From contig CALHGE010000020.1 in the NCBI GenBank assembly GCA_938029725.1, forward strand, positions 1 to 64,000: DNA of 64,000 bases, read 5' to 3'. The notes below the pieces were generated by a model. That model worked only from the letters and a program-made list of their open reading frames with translations, was not told the DNA's origin and did no database searches. The translations under genes and the position numbers were made by a program. Below are positions 1 through 8,772 of the stretch, in pieces (the first letter of the stretch is position 1; each line of letters begins with the position of its first letter). Source of the stretch: an uncultured Flavobacteriaceae bacterium (lineage in GTDB: Bacteria; Bacteroidota; Bacteroidia; Flavobacteriales; Flavobacteriaceae).

Positions 1-102
1 CTTGCATTGGGGTTTCTTTTTAGATATTCATTACATTTATATGCAAACCTACAGTAAAACCAGCGTGGTAAGCATTAACAAAACCCTCAAACAATAACAC
101 TC

Positions 103-219
103 ATGACAGGCTTTAATATTGTAATGGTTATTGCGGTCATCCTCTTTGCTAGGTTAGGCGTTCGGCTATTTACTAAATGGCAAGAATTAAAGAAAGGCAC
201 TTCAGACAAAACAGACTAG
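103..219 (+). CDS. Possible 38-residue single-pass membrane protein
   Basis: An ATG-to-TAG reading frame of 38 codons. Residues 4-17 form a hydrophobic helix (start MTGFNIVMVIAVILFARLG), followed by a basic and polar tail ending KGTSDKTD. The hydrophobic-then-charged layout is typical of small bacterial membrane proteins. It lies 42 bases before the DUF6090 gene on the same strand and could be transcribed with it. I recognise no family, and a frame this short can arise by chance. Homologues conserved next to DUF6090 genes would be the best support. Confidence 0.35.
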   Translation: MTGFNIVMVIAVILFARLGVRLFTKWQELKKGTSDKTD

Positions 220-261
220 CTCAATAAATGAAAGTCAGTAAAGAAAACCAAACCAATACCA

Positions 262-1047
262 ATGATTAAAATCTTTCGAAAAATTCGTCAAAACCTTCTT
301 TCAGAAGGCAAGACAACCAAATACTTTAAATATGCCATTGGCGAAATTATCCTTGTGGTTATTGGTATACTAATCGCACTTTCAATTAATAATTGGAATG
401 AGAACAAAAAAGAGCGTGCCCAAGAACAAGAACTGCTCATACAATTACAGTCAGAATTTCAAAGTAATTTAGAACAACTGGACCAAAAAACTGATTTGCG
501 AAATCAGATGATTTCAGCATCATTACGATTACTTCAGGCTATTGACGAGCCAGAAACAAGAAATTCAGATTCTATAGTAAAATACATATCGCTCACAGCG
601 ATAACTCCAACGTTCGACCCAATCGTTAATGATATTAATAGCTCTGGAAGAATACAGTTACTGCATAACTCTAGTCTAAAAGAGAATTTAGCCCGATGGA
701 CAAGCGAAGTCATACAAGTTACCGAAGAAGAGGAAACCTGGCTTTTCATTAGAGATAATAAATATATGCCGATACTATCGCAAAGTGGTATAACAAGAAA
801 TCTATTAAATAAATATTGGAAAGACAATGTTAGTGGATCTTTTCATTTAGATGTAGGTACCAATACCGAATTTGATTTCGGAAATTCAAAAAAGGAGATT
901 CCTATCTCAGCTATTTTAGATGGAGTTCAATTCGAGAGTCATGTAGCACAATGTGCAACATTTGCTAAGCTAGCAAATAGTCAAGCAGTTAGTTTACGAA
1001 AAAGAATTGTTGAAATATTAGACTTAATAGAACAAGATTTAAACTAA
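262..1047 (+). CDS. DUF6090 family membrane protein
   Basis: 261 residues. The N-terminus (MIKIFRKIRQNLLSEGKTTK, then KYFKYAIGEIILVVIGILIALSINNWNE) is the hallmark of the DUF6090 family common in Flavobacteriaceae: a basic amphipathic segment, one membrane helix at about 25-45 and the INNWNE motif. A coiled-coil stretch rich in Glu/Gln/Lys follows (about 48-85), then a soluble alpha-helical domain probably in the periplasm. The function of the family is unknown. The next gene starts 13 bases downstream, so the two are probably cotranscribed. Family call is firm; role is not known. Confidence 0.85.
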   Translation: MIKIFRKIRQNLLSEGKTTKYFKYAIGEIILVVIGILIALSINNWNENKKERAQEQELLIQLQSEFQSNLEQLDQKTDLRNQMISASLRLLQAIDEPETRNSDSIVKYISLTAITPTFDPIVNDINSSGRIQLLHNSSLKENLARWTSEVIQVTEEEETWLFIRDNKYMPILSQSGITRNLLNKYWKDNVSGSFHLDVGTNTEFDFGNSKKEIPISAILDGVQFESHVAQCATFAKLANSQAVSLRKRIVEILDLIEQDLN

Positions 1048-1060
1048 TGATTTAAAATCT

Positions 1061-1486
1061 ATGAACGACGTCAAAACAAATTTGAGAATTATGCTCGTTG
1101 TAGTTTTGATATTTATCTGCAATAAACTTTTTTTAAGACCCTATATTCTTGAAAACGATTTCTCGGAGTTTCTAAACATTTTTGTATTGTCATTCCCCAA
1201 TCTATGTGAAGCACTAATTGGAGGCTTACTACTGACCAATATAGGTCTATTTGCTAAACACAAATTTCTAAAAACACCTTCGAATATAACGGAAAATCAT
1301 ATCTATCTCTTTGCTGTTCTGGTTACTGCAATGTACGTATTGCTTCAGGAGTTCAAAATCCACAATCTAGGGGGTACTAATTTCTATGACCCATTCGATG
1401 TGCTTTTCTCTGTGATAGGATTGATTATAGTATCTTTCAGATTATGGTACCTCAAACCCGCTATCTCTTTTGATGAAAAACCTTAA
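1061..1486 (+). CDS. Small multi-pass membrane protein, unrecognised
   Basis: 141 residues with four probable membrane helices (about 8-26, 38-64, 80-97 and 112-130), a basic N-terminus and a short polar C-terminus. I do not recognise a family. The segment YDPFDVLFSVIGLIIV before the last helix resembles the final helix of small VanZ-like or DUF2809-like membrane proteins, but the resemblance is too weak to name it. It sits 13 bases after the DUF6090 gene and 52 bases before a membrane-bound cyclase on the same strand, so all three may form one unit concerned with the membrane. Confidence 0.6.
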   Translation: MNDVKTNLRIMLVVVLIFICNKLFLRPYILENDFSEFLNIFVLSFPNLCEALIGGLLLTNIGLFAKHKFLKTPSNITENHIYLFAVLVTAMYVLLQEFKIHNLGGTNFYDPFDVLFSVIGLIIVSFRLWYLKPAISFDEKP

Positions 1487-1538
1487 AAATAGATCAGTGA
1501 TAGTATTCATTCATACGTGGAATTCAATAAATTAAGTT

Positions 1539-2630
1539 ATGCTATCACCGACATATCAAAGAAATCTCCTCAAAATACTTCCCTTCGGAGTAATCTGTCT
1601 TGTTTTTGGGATTATCTATGCCTTAGTAGTAGAGGGCGTATTGGGTAATCACCCTACGTTTCCATCTACTGGAATTCCCTATGTTTTTGATATAGCTGTG
1701 CCAGGTATAGGCGGATTGTTAGTAGGCTTATTCATAGGGGTAATAGAAGTCTTAATTCTTAGCAAATGGTTTCGGAACACTAGTTTCCTTAAAAAGATAA
1801 TCTTCAAGACGGCTATATACATTGTGATTTTAACGAGTTTCATTTTTCTTATTACAATCATTGGCCAAGCCTATCTAATGGGATTCAGCCCTTTTGACGA
1901 AAGGGTTTTGAATCGCGCACTCATTTTTTTGCCCAATTTCTCTTTCTGGTCTTTGATGATTTATGTTTCGGCAGTCATTGGCGTTGGCTTGTTCTACGCC
2001 GAGGTAAGTGATAACATAGGTCAAGGTGTACTACTTAATTTTTTTACAGGAAAATACCATCATTCTAAAGAAGAGGAGCGAATTTTTATGTTTATCGACA
2101 TGAAATCCTCCACTACTATAGCAGAGAAATTGGGGCATGTTCAATATTTTAAAATGCTTAAAGAGTACTACGCTGATTTATCATTGCCTATTGTCCAGTA
2201 CGGAGGTGAGATTTATCAATATGTGGGTGATGAACTTGTGATCTCCTGGAGAAAGAAGAAAGACAAGTTTAATACCAATTCTTTAGAATGCTTTTTTGCG
2301 ATGAAGGAAAGTCTTAGTAATCAGTCTTTAAAATATGAATCTAAATTTGATGTAGTACCAACTTTTAAAGCAGGTATTCATGTAGGCAATGTTACAACCG
2401 GTGAAATTGGTGTTATAAAAAAGGAAATTATTTTTTCAGGGGATGTTTTAAATACAACTGCGAGAATTCAAGGATTGTGCAACAGTTATAACGTAGATTT
2501 GCTGGTATCTGAAAAACTAATAAATGCCTTAAACTTAAGCGCGTATTTTCAAATCCAAGCTTTGGGGGAAACAGAATTGAGAGGCAGGAATGAAAAAATA
2601 AACTTGTATACGGCTAGCATTAAAGCTTGA
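1539..2630 (+). CDS. Membrane-bound class III adenylate/guanylate cyclase
   Basis: 363 residues. The N-terminal ~155 residues hold four hydrophobic helices (about 13-30, 48-72, 85-110, 128-152), so the protein is anchored by a membrane module. The C-terminal catalytic domain (about 180-363) carries the class III signatures: metal-binding Asp187 in MFIDMKSST, Asp231 in IYQYVGDE, the AGIHVGNVTTGEIG loop and the transition-state Asn/Arg stretch LNTTARIQGL. The usual purine-specifying Lys (four residues before Asp231) is Gln and the partner position is hydrophobic, so nucleotide specificity (ATP or GTP) cannot be read from sequence. This four-helix plus cyclase layout is frequent in Bacteroidota. 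It likely makes a cyclic nucleotide in response to a membrane signal. Confidence 0.85.
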   Translation: MLSPTYQRNLLKILPFGVICLVFGIIYALVVEGVLGNHPTFPSTGIPYVFDIAVPGIGGLLVGLFIGVIEVLILSKWFRNTSFLKKIIFKTAIYIVILTSFIFLITIIGQAYLMGFSPFDERVLNRALIFLPNFSFWSLMIYVSAVIGVGLFYAEVSDNIGQGVLLNFFTGKYHHSKEEERIFMFIDMKSSTTIAEKLGHVQYFKMLKEYYADLSLPIVQYGGEIYQYVGDELVISWRKKKDKFNTNSLECFFAMKESLSNQSLKYESKFDVVPTFKAGIHVGNVTTGEIGVIKKEIIFSGDVLNTTARIQGLCNSYNVDLLVSEKLINALNLSAYFQIQALGETELRGRNEKINLYTASIKA

Positions 2631-2758
2631 AGTAAGACCGCGTGTGATGTGTTACAAACAGAAAGGGCACAACTCATTATCAAGTACATATTAGAAAATT
2701 TTTGCGATACCAATGTGTCGATTCTATATAATCTGAACTATAGCAACAAACTTAATAA

Positions 2759-3358
2759 ATGAAAATAAAAATTCTAAAATCAAATTTTCAACTTGAAAAC
2801 GACCGGGTTTTACTTGTTCCCTTTGATAATGAAAGAAATGAAGAACTCAAAGACATCATTTTCGATAAAGAGATTTGGCAGTTTATGGGTATGAATGTAA
2901 CGAACGAGCAGGGCTTAAAAAACTACATCGCAAAAACGATTAAAGATAAAAACAACCGCCTTTGTTATCCTTTTCTAATTATCGATAAGGAAACTGATCA
3001 AGTTGCAGGTTGTACGAGATACGGAAATGTACATACGGCAAATAAAAAATGCGAAATTGGCTGGACCTGGTATGGAACGGAGTTTCAAGGTACCGGTTTA
3101 AACAAAGCTTGTAAGTATGAATTATTAAAGTTCGGGTTTGAAAATATCGGATTTAAAAGAATACAGTTTAGTGCTGATAAAGAAAACTTACGATCACAAA
3201 AGGCGATAGAAAAATTAGGTGCGAAGAAAGAAGGTGTTTTTAGAAATAATTACGTCGCTGCAAACGGAGATAGTAGAACTGACGTGTATTATAGCATCAT
3301 AAAAGAAGAATGGAATTCAATTAAATCTGAAATTTTTCCGGAATTTTTAACCTATTAA
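2759..3358 (+). CDS. GNAT family N-acetyltransferase (RimJ/RimL type)
   Basis: 199 residues of the GNAT fold, RimJ/RimL-like branch (Acetyltransf_3). Visible signs are the beta-4 segment CEIGWTWYGTEFQGTGLNKACK, which contains the acetyl-CoA pyrophosphate loop (Q-G-T-G-L-N), and the later KRIQFSADKENLRSQKAIEKLG, where the N-x-x-S-x-x-A-I-x-K-L-G motif is characteristic of the family. It would transfer an acetyl group from acetyl-CoA to an amine of a protein N-terminus or small molecule; the substrate is not predictable. It is separated from its neighbours by more than 35 bases on each side and may be its own unit. Confidence 0.88.
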   Translation: MKIKILKSNFQLENDRVLLVPFDNERNEELKDIIFDKEIWQFMGMNVTNEQGLKNYIAKTIKDKNNRLCYPFLIIDKETDQVAGCTRYGNVHTANKKCEIGWTWYGTEFQGTGLNKACKYELLKFGFENIGFKRIQFSADKENLRSQKAIEKLGAKKEGVFRNNYVAANGDSRTDVYYSIIKEEWNSIKSEIFPEFLTY

Positions 3359-3396
3359 AAAAGCATAATATAAGGCTCCCAAGTTAGGGGGTTGTT

Positions 3397-4554
3397 TTGT
3401 CGAAAACAAATAACAAATTGATTCAACCTGACATACTAAGATTACGAAAAGAACTTCATCAAAACCCAGAACTATCTGGTTTTGAATATGAAACTGCAAA
3501 ACGAATCCGTAGTTTTATTACAAAGCATCATCCAACTTCCATACTAGAAAACTTAGGAGGTACAGGTTTGGCGGTAATTTATAAATTTCCTAAAAAAGGA
3601 ACTTCTATTACTATTCGATGCGAATTAGATGCGCTACCTATTCAAGAAGAGAATCAATTTGTCCATCGATCAAAAACAAAAGGTGTATCCCATAAATGCG
3701 GTCATGATGGTCATATGGCCATCGTTTTAGGCTTAATTTTTTGGTTAAAAGAGCAAGAATTTGATTCGGGAGAAATTATTCTATTATTTCAACCCGCTGA
3801 AGAAAACGGAGAAGGAGCACATCGGGTAGTACAAGACGAAAGGTTTAAAAACTTAAAAACCGATTATGTGTTTGCCCTTCATAATATTCCCAAAGAACCA
3901 CTGCACAGCATTTTACTAATGAATAAAGGATTCTCGGCCGAGGTTCAAAGTTTTATTATAAGAGTAAAAGGAAAAGAATCTCATGCAGCAGAGCCAGAAA
4001 ATGGTAGAAACCCGGCATTGAGCTTGTCTGAGATGATATCAAAGTTATCAACTCTTGAGATTGTAAATCCTGAGGATAAAAATTTCACTTTGATAACGCC
4101 TGTACATCTCCATATGGGGCAAAAGGCTTATGGTATTTCTCCAGCCAACGGAGAATTACATTACACCATGCGCACGTGGAGCGGAGAAAACATGTCTGTT
4201 TTAAAAATTAATGTAAATGCGGTTGCTCAGACGATATACCAAAAATATGAACTCTCACATGAGATAGAATGGTTAGCGTATTTTCCAGCTTCTGCCAATG
4301 ATATGGAAAGTAATAAGTACGTTGAAAAAGCAGCTAAAGAGAATAATTTCGGTATCATAGAAAGACCATATCCTTTTAAATTTGGAGAAGACTTCGGTTG
4401 GTTTTCAAAAGAGTATAAAACTGCAATGTTCGGATTAGGTGCAGGAATAGACACTCCGGGATTACACAATGCTGATTACGATTTTCCAGATGAAATACTA
4501 GAAACAGGAATTCAAATGTTTAAATCAATAATTTTAAATATCTTGAAAGAGTAA
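3397..4554 (+). CDS. M20 family amidohydrolase (hippurate/aminoacyl hydrolase-like), TTG start
   Basis: 385 residues of the M20D metallopeptidase family (amidohydrolases such as hippuricase and N-acetyl-L,L-diaminopimelate deacetylase). Motifs include LRKELHQNPELSGFEYET near the N-terminus, metal ligands in SHKCGHDGHMA (about 94-104), the acidic pair in FQPAEENGEGA, a later His in VFALHN, and a final His in the TPGLHNADYDFPDE motif. It hydrolyses N-acyl amino acids using two metal ions. An in-frame TAG stands 12 bases before the TTG, and no ATG or GTG occurs before the conserved N-terminal motif, so TTG is the only usable start unless there is a sequencing error. The DUF2200 gene follows 24 bases downstream. 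Confidence 0.9.
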   Translation: MSKTNNKLIQPDILRLRKELHQNPELSGFEYETAKRIRSFITKHHPTSILENLGGTGLAVIYKFPKKGTSITIRCELDALPIQEENQFVHRSKTKGVSHKCGHDGHMAIVLGLIFWLKEQEFDSGEIILLFQPAEENGEGAHRVVQDERFKNLKTDYVFALHNIPKEPLHSILLMNKGFSAEVQSFIIRVKGKESHAAEPENGRNPALSLSEMISKLSTLEIVNPEDKNFTLITPVHLHMGQKAYGISPANGELHYTMRTWSGENMSVLKINVNAVAQTIYQKYELSHEIEWLAYFPASANDMESNKYVEKAAKENNFGIIERPYPFKFGEDFGWFSKEYKTAMFGLGAGIDTPGLHNADYDFPDEILETGIQMFKSIILNILKE

Positions 4555-4578
4555 AAAAGGCATTATAGAACGAAAAGT

Positions 4579-4944
4579 ATGAAAGATACTAGCCATCATG
4601 ACGGGCGTATTGCAAACATGAAATTCTCCTCAGTCTATCCGCATTACGTGGATAAGGTGGAAAAGAAGGGGAGGACTAAAGCAGAACTACATCAAGTGAT
4701 AGAATGGTTGACTGGTTTTGATGAACAAAAATTACAAGAACTCATTGAAGAACAAGTGGCCTTCGAAAACTTCTTTCAGCAGGCTACATTAAACCCCAAT
4801 GTTCAGCTTATTAAAGGTGCTATCTGCGGTTATCGGGTAGAAGAAATCAAAAATAAATTGACGCAACAGGTGCGGTATTTAGATAAGTTGGTAGATGAAT
4901 TAGCTAAGGGACGAAAGATGGAGAAGATTTTTCGATCTATTTAA
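4579..4944 (+). CDS. DUF2200 family protein
   Basis: 121 residues matching the DUF2200 family over its whole length: the opening GRIANMKFSSVYPHYVDKVEKKGRT, the middle VIEWLTGFDEQKLQ, and the ICGYRVEEI segment towards the C-terminus are the conserved blocks. Small cytoplasmic protein of unknown function, widespread in bacteria as a single-copy gene. It may be cotranscribed with the amidohydrolase that ends 24 bases upstream. No catalytic residues can be proposed. Confidence 0.88.
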   Translation: MKDTSHHDGRIANMKFSSVYPHYVDKVEKKGRTKAELHQVIEWLTGFDEQKLQELIEEQVAFENFFQQATLNPNVQLIKGAICGYRVEEIKNKLTQQVRYLDKLVDELAKGRKMEKIFRSI

Positions 4945-4999
4945 GCGGACCTAAATTAGGTGAATTTCGCCACAGTATTTTTCCGACTCGGTTGACTAT

Positions 5000-5392
5000 T
5001 TAACCATCTTGATTTTGCAATTTTACGGTATTCTTTTTACCTAAAATTTCAATAATCCAATAAATAAGTTTTCCTATTCCACCAACAAAAACAAATAAAA
5101 GAATCCATACAACGAGTGCATTACCTTGTTTTAAGTTTTGATTTTGTACTGCATGCATTATATAGAAAATTAGACTACCAAGGCTAGTGAAAAGCATTAG
5201 AAGCAAGAAAATGAAGAAAACGCCCATACCTGCAAACATTGATGCAGGTGGCATTCCGTCGCTAGAATTTTCTAGCTCATGCAAATTGCCTATCATACTA
5301 AAAATGAAAATGAAATAAGTGATAAAAAAAAGAACGAACATAATGATAGGTCCGATCGCGAAAAAGCCTTGCCAGAATTTGTTGTGCAACAT
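5000..5392 (-). CDS. Small membrane protein with PLDc_N-like C-terminus
   Basis: 130 residues with three hydrophobic helices (about 10-33, 52-80 and 92-113). The last part, LVVWILLFVFVGGIGKLIYWIIEI, resembles the PLDc_N two-helix motif (short helix, Gly-rich turn, helix with a Tyr-Trp pair) seen in many small Gram-negative membrane proteins. The middle loop carries SSDGMPPASMFAG. No enzymatic residues are present. The gene heads away from the CIA30 gene in the same direction, with 43 bases between them, so cotranscription is possible. Function unknown. Confidence 0.65.
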   Translation of the reverse strand: MLHNKFWQGFFAIGPIIMFVLFFITYFIFIFSMIGNLHELENSSDGMPPASMFAGMGVFFIFLLLMLFTSLGSLIFYIMHAVQNQNLKQGNALVVWILLFVFVGGIGKLIYWIIEILGKKNTVKLQNQDG

Positions 5393-5435
5393 GTTTTTAA
5401 TTTTTTATATAAGGTTAAAAATGACTGATAGTATT

Positions 5436-5966
5436 TTATAGGAGTTTGAGGTAGTCTATTTCCAAAGCAAAATTCTCTTGTTTTTTATTTCCAATAAGAA
5501 TAGCGATTTCAGATAATTCTTGTCCTTCATAGTTTGGAAGGTCTAACTTACGGCCTCTAAATGCAGGATACATCTTGTCAAAAGTGATGTTTATCGTTTC
5601 CCATTCTCCACTTGTTTCTATATTGACGATATATGAATACCGCTGCGATCTGTCTGCTTTTACTCGAAACTGATACGACTTGCCATCTCCTTTCACCCTT
5701 ATTTCTATCTGGCTATATGCTGAAACTTCTAAGGTTTCAAAGGCATAACGAACTGATGAAAATCCGCCATTATTTTCTAACGAGACTTTTCCATTAAAGA
5801 GACCGTGACCTTCTTCATTGACGGAGAATTGTGCTTGAGAAAGCCCACCCATCACTCCATCATTAACCACACGCCATTGGTCAATATTAGCATCTGTACT
5901 AAAATCAAATAAGATGGTGTTGTTCATAAGAAATATGAATAGAAAGAATTGAATTATAGGGTTCAT
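5436..5966 (-). CDS. CIA30 family protein
   Basis: 176 residues with the NADH:ubiquinone oxidoreductase intermediate-associated protein 30 fold (CIA30, a galactose-binding-like beta-sandwich). The diagnostic sequence is FDFSTDANIDQWRVVNDGVMGGLSQ near the N-terminus, followed by NNGGFSSVR and GDGKSYQFRVKAD. A hydrophobic N-terminal stretch (about 3-16) suggests export or membrane attachment. In eukaryotes the family assists complex I assembly; in bacteria the role is not established. The start codon is the only ATG close to the conserved domain. Confidence 0.88.
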   Translation of the reverse strand: MNPIIQFFLFIFLMNNTILFDFSTDANIDQWRVVNDGVMGGLSQAQFSVNEEGHGLFNGKVSLENNGGFSSVRYAFETLEVSAYSQIEIRVKGDGKSYQFRVKADRSQRYSYIVNIETSGEWETINITFDKMYPAFRGRKLDLPNYEGQELSEIAILIGNKKQENFALEIDYLKLL

Positions 5967-6027
5967 TAAATTGTAAGATACAATATAATCAAATCGGGTG
6001 GCTTTTTTCTATAAGGAGCGACTCTAA

Positions 6028-6387
6028 CTATTTCTTTTTACTGCTCTTAGCAAAGGGATTAAAATCTAAACACAGTTGTATCCAGTAATTCAGGTCATCA
6101 TCTAAATCGATGCCATTTTCAGTTATAAAAACATAGCCTTTCATCGAGCGACCCGTAAAATTCATTTCGCTACAATACTTTTTGGTCAAGGCTTTTTCAT
6201 ACGCATCTAGGCCTACTCTTGCCATCAAGAGCGAGGCGTTTGTTTTTTTGTCAAGATGCATTCCGAAACACATTTTATCACCGACCATAAAACAGAGGCC
6301 GCCCATCATTTTTTTTTCAGAGAAAGAAACGAATTTCTCTTTCAATAGTTGTCGAACTCTATCCGCTAAAAATTCATCGTATGCCAT
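6028..6387 (-). CDS. TfoX/Sxy N-terminal domain protein
   Basis: 119 residues made of a TfoX_N domain: LADRVRQLLKEK, then KKMMGGLCFMVGDKMCFGMH (the G-G-L-x-F and G-D-x-x-F-G core) and a C-terminal half with FTGRSMKGYVFI. In gamma-proteobacteria full-length TfoX/Sxy promotes competence with CRP, but stand-alone TfoX_N proteins are widespread and mostly uncharacterised, so a competence role should not be assumed. The lysine-rich tail KSSKKK could help nucleic acid contact. Probably a single gene: 61 bases from the CIA30 start and 59 bases from the TIM-barrel stop. Confidence 0.85.
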   Translation of the reverse strand: MAYDEFLADRVRQLLKEKFVSFSEKKMMGGLCFMVGDKMCFGMHLDKKTNASLLMARVGLDAYEKALTKKYCSEMNFTGRSMKGYVFITENGIDLDDDLNYWIQLCLDFNPFAKSSKKK

Positions 6388-6446
6388 TGTGTGACCTTTT
6401 AGTGTATTGTTTTATGGCGATCTGCCAAATTAAAGCGGGAATTTAA

Positions 6447-7388
6447 TTAATCTAAACTTGCCCAAACCTTTTCAATTAAAGATTTTGTGGCTTTTATACC
6501 TTCGGGTTCTTCCATATTTTCTCCTTCAAACTCAATGCCAATATGTCCCTCAAAATCAGACCTTTTGATTATGTTTAGAAGTTTAGGATACTCAATAACG
6601 GTTTCATTACCATTGGAATCAAAAGCGTAAGATTTTGCGCTAACGCCCTTTGCATATGGTAATAATTCAGTAAGACCTTCTTCAGGCTGATAACTAGTAC
6701 TGCAGTTTTTACTTGTTTCTGTGCTTCCCCATTCCGCAGTGAGGCACCAGTTACCGAAGTCGGGTAGCGTGCCTAAAAATGGATTATTGATCATTTTTAT
6801 GATACCCGTAATAAAGCTGGCGTTAGAGGTGTGTAAGCCATGATTTTCTATAAGTATATGTATATTTTCTTCGGCAGCATATTCGGTTAACCTGCCCAGG
6901 CCATCTGTTAATGAGGCTTCTAATTCATCGAGACTGCCATCACCAAAGGCATTTACGCGAATAGAATGACAGCCCAATAGTTTAGCCGCATGTATCCATT
7001 TGTAATGAGCTTCGATTGCTGTTTTTCTTTTACCAATAGCTTTGTCACCTAGCTTTTCTTTCTCATCCACCATCATAATTAAGCTTTCAACACCAATATC
7101 AGAAGCTCTTGTTGCCATTTCTGCCCAGAATTTTTCGTTCGTTGCATTTTCTGTATAGAATTGATTCACATATTCTACTGCTGAAATACCGTAGTCATTT
7201 TTAGCAATGTTAGCGAATTGAATAGGATCTAATGTTTTATCAAAAAAAGCACGGTTTAAAGACCATTGCGCCAAAGATATGTTAGGCATGTTGTTTTTGG
7301 TTTTGTTAACACAAGCATACGAAAGAGGCAGTGAAATGGCTGAAGCCGCAAGTGCTGTTTTTTTTATAAATGTTCTTCTACTTTTCAT
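6447..7388 (-). CDS. Exported sugar phosphate isomerase/epimerase-like TIM barrel (Tat signal)
   Basis: 313 residues from the ATG at 7388. This start gives a Tat signal (MKSRRTFIKKTALAASAISL), ending near Tyr-Ala-Cys, which may be a weak lipobox. A longer version would overlap the preceding gene. The mature part is an AP-endonuclease-2-type TIM barrel (xylose isomerase-like), with FANIAKNDYGISAVEYVNQFY early, ILIENHGLH (metal-ligand Glu and His) and GIEFEGENMEEPEGI near the end. Such proteins isomerise or epimerise sugars or inositols, but exported Bacteroidota members have no defined substrate. It lies 11 bases after the GH113-like gene, so the pair probably acts on related carbohydrate. Confidence 0.82.
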   Translation of the reverse strand: MKSRRTFIKKTALAASAISLPLSYACVNKTKNNMPNISLAQWSLNRAFFDKTLDPIQFANIAKNDYGISAVEYVNQFYTENATNEKFWAEMATRASDIGVESLIMMVDEKEKLGDKAIGKRKTAIEAHYKWIHAAKLLGCHSIRVNAFGDGSLDELEASLTDGLGRLTEYAAEENIHILIENHGLHTSNASFITGIIKMINNPFLGTLPDFGNWCLTAEWGSTETSKNCSTSYQPEEGLTELLPYAKGVSAKSYAFDSNGNETVIEYPKLLNIIKRSDFEGHIGIEFEGENMEEPEGIKATKSLIEKVWASLD

Positions 7389-7399
7389 TTCAACAAATG

Positions 7400-8770
7400 T
7401 TAAGGAGTGTTCTTGGAATTTTTTCCAAACCATGTAGCCAATACATTTTCTGCAGGCTTGAAACGCGGAGAAAAATCAAGATTAGTTTTGGCACTTTCTT
7501 CCATTGTTCTGTTATCCCACTGCCAAATGTATACTCCTGAAAACCAGGGTTGGTGCCAGGTATGACGAAACAATGCTTCATATGCTAATTGTTGTGTTTG
7601 GTCAGATTTTTTTTTGGTGATAATACCTAAAAATTCAGTCCATTCCCATGGTTTAATTGTAGCATCGGCATCACTTCTATACCCTACCTCTGTAAATAGA
7701 ATCGGTTTCTCATATTTTTTATGGAAGGCCTCTAAAGCAATCAAATGCTTTTTCCATCCTTTTTCAATGGTTGCCAAATCAGGATTTTTCATTTTTGTCA
7801 ACGGAAAATAGGCTTGTATGCCAATGTGGTCAAGCTTATTCCAAAATGAAACATGTTCATATTCGTCATACCAGTTTGCTGCATACGTAAGCTCACCGGT
7901 ATAAATTTGCCTTATTTCGTCAATAAGACTTTCCCATTTTTTAGGCTGTTTTTTGATCGAAGTTTTTAGTTCTGTTCCCACACAGAATAATTCCGTTTTT
8001 GTTTCCTGTGCTATTCTAGCATAACGTAACATATTCTCGCGATAAGATTCGAACCATGCATCCCATTCTTCGGTATTATCTAAGGTAATATTGGAGCGCC
8101 ATCCATCGTTCATCCATAAATGTGGTTTTAGTTGTACACGAATTCCCTTTTTATGTAAATCATTAATTGCTCTTATATGGCTGGAATCTCTTCGGGTGTA
8201 TTTATTTGGATCATCAGGTACATCAACTAATTTGGTCTTTTCATCTTTTTGATATAAAAAAGGGATGACTGCCACCCATTCCACATTGGCACGAACCAGA
8301 CTATTTATAGCTTCAGTATTATCTTCAGACCAGCCAAAAACACTCATTCCACGGTGTTTTTTGTCAATTTCGTATAAATTGTTGACGACACCACTTTCGT
8401 TCATTACAGAAGTATCCCACTCAAACGAATACCATTCATTAGTATTAGAATATGCAAGGGCCTTATAACCTATAAAAATTAAAAATATGGGGAGCGCAAA
8501 ACGAAACGAGACCCGTTTCAATAAGATATTTTTTCCTTTCGAACGATAAATTTTAATAAAATAGCGAATAGTTAAAAATAACAGATAACATAAGGCGAAA
8601 ATAACATGAAAGCTAATTAGAAATCGGTTACTAGAAGCAATTTCAAAAAAGAAGTTAGCGCTATCAAGTAAATTGCGATCCCCACGGCTTATGAGCAGAG
8701 TAATCACAACAAACGTGATAGCCCATAAAAGAACATAGACCGCTATAAAATGTTTGATTTTGATCTTCAT
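7400..8770 (-). CDS. Membrane-anchored GH113-like glycoside hydrolase
   Basis: 456 residues from the ATG at 8770, two bases after the PaiB stop; a TTG six bases further upstream would create an overlap and is less likely. Three N-terminal membrane helices (about 8-29, 52-74, 90-108) precede a TIM barrel of glycoside hydrolase family 113. Key elements are MSVFGWSEDNTEAINSLV, LKPHLWMNDGWRS, the presumed acid/base Glu in LFCVGTELKTS and the presumed nucleophile Glu in ILFTEVGYRSDA. Known GH113 members are beta-mannanases. The multi-helix anchor is unusual for a hydrolase and implies action at the outer face of the inner membrane. Family call is good; substrate is inferred. Confidence 0.82.
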   Translation of the reverse strand: MKIKIKHFIAVYVLLWAITFVVITLLISRGDRNLLDSANFFFEIASSNRFLISFHVIFALCYLLFLTIRYFIKIYRSKGKNILLKRVSFRFALPIFLIFIGYKALAYSNTNEWYSFEWDTSVMNESGVVNNLYEIDKKHRGMSVFGWSEDNTEAINSLVRANVEWVAVIPFLYQKDEKTKLVDVPDDPNKYTRRDSSHIRAINDLHKKGIRVQLKPHLWMNDGWRSNITLDNTEEWDAWFESYRENMLRYARIAQETKTELFCVGTELKTSIKKQPKKWESLIDEIRQIYTGELTYAANWYDEYEHVSFWNKLDHIGIQAYFPLTKMKNPDLATIEKGWKKHLIALEAFHKKYEKPILFTEVGYRSDADATIKPWEWTEFLGIITKKKSDQTQQLAYEALFRHTWHQPWFSGVYIWQWDNRTMEESAKTNLDFSPRFKPAENVLATWFGKNSKNTP

Positions 8771-8772
8771 AT

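Noticed and set aside
6028-6387. Natural competence regulator
   Set aside because: Only the TfoX_N domain is present, and stand-alone members have no established competence role.
7389-7433. Longer start for the TIM-barrel protein
   Set aside because: It would overlap the GH113-like gene and bury the Tat signal 15 residues from the N-terminus.
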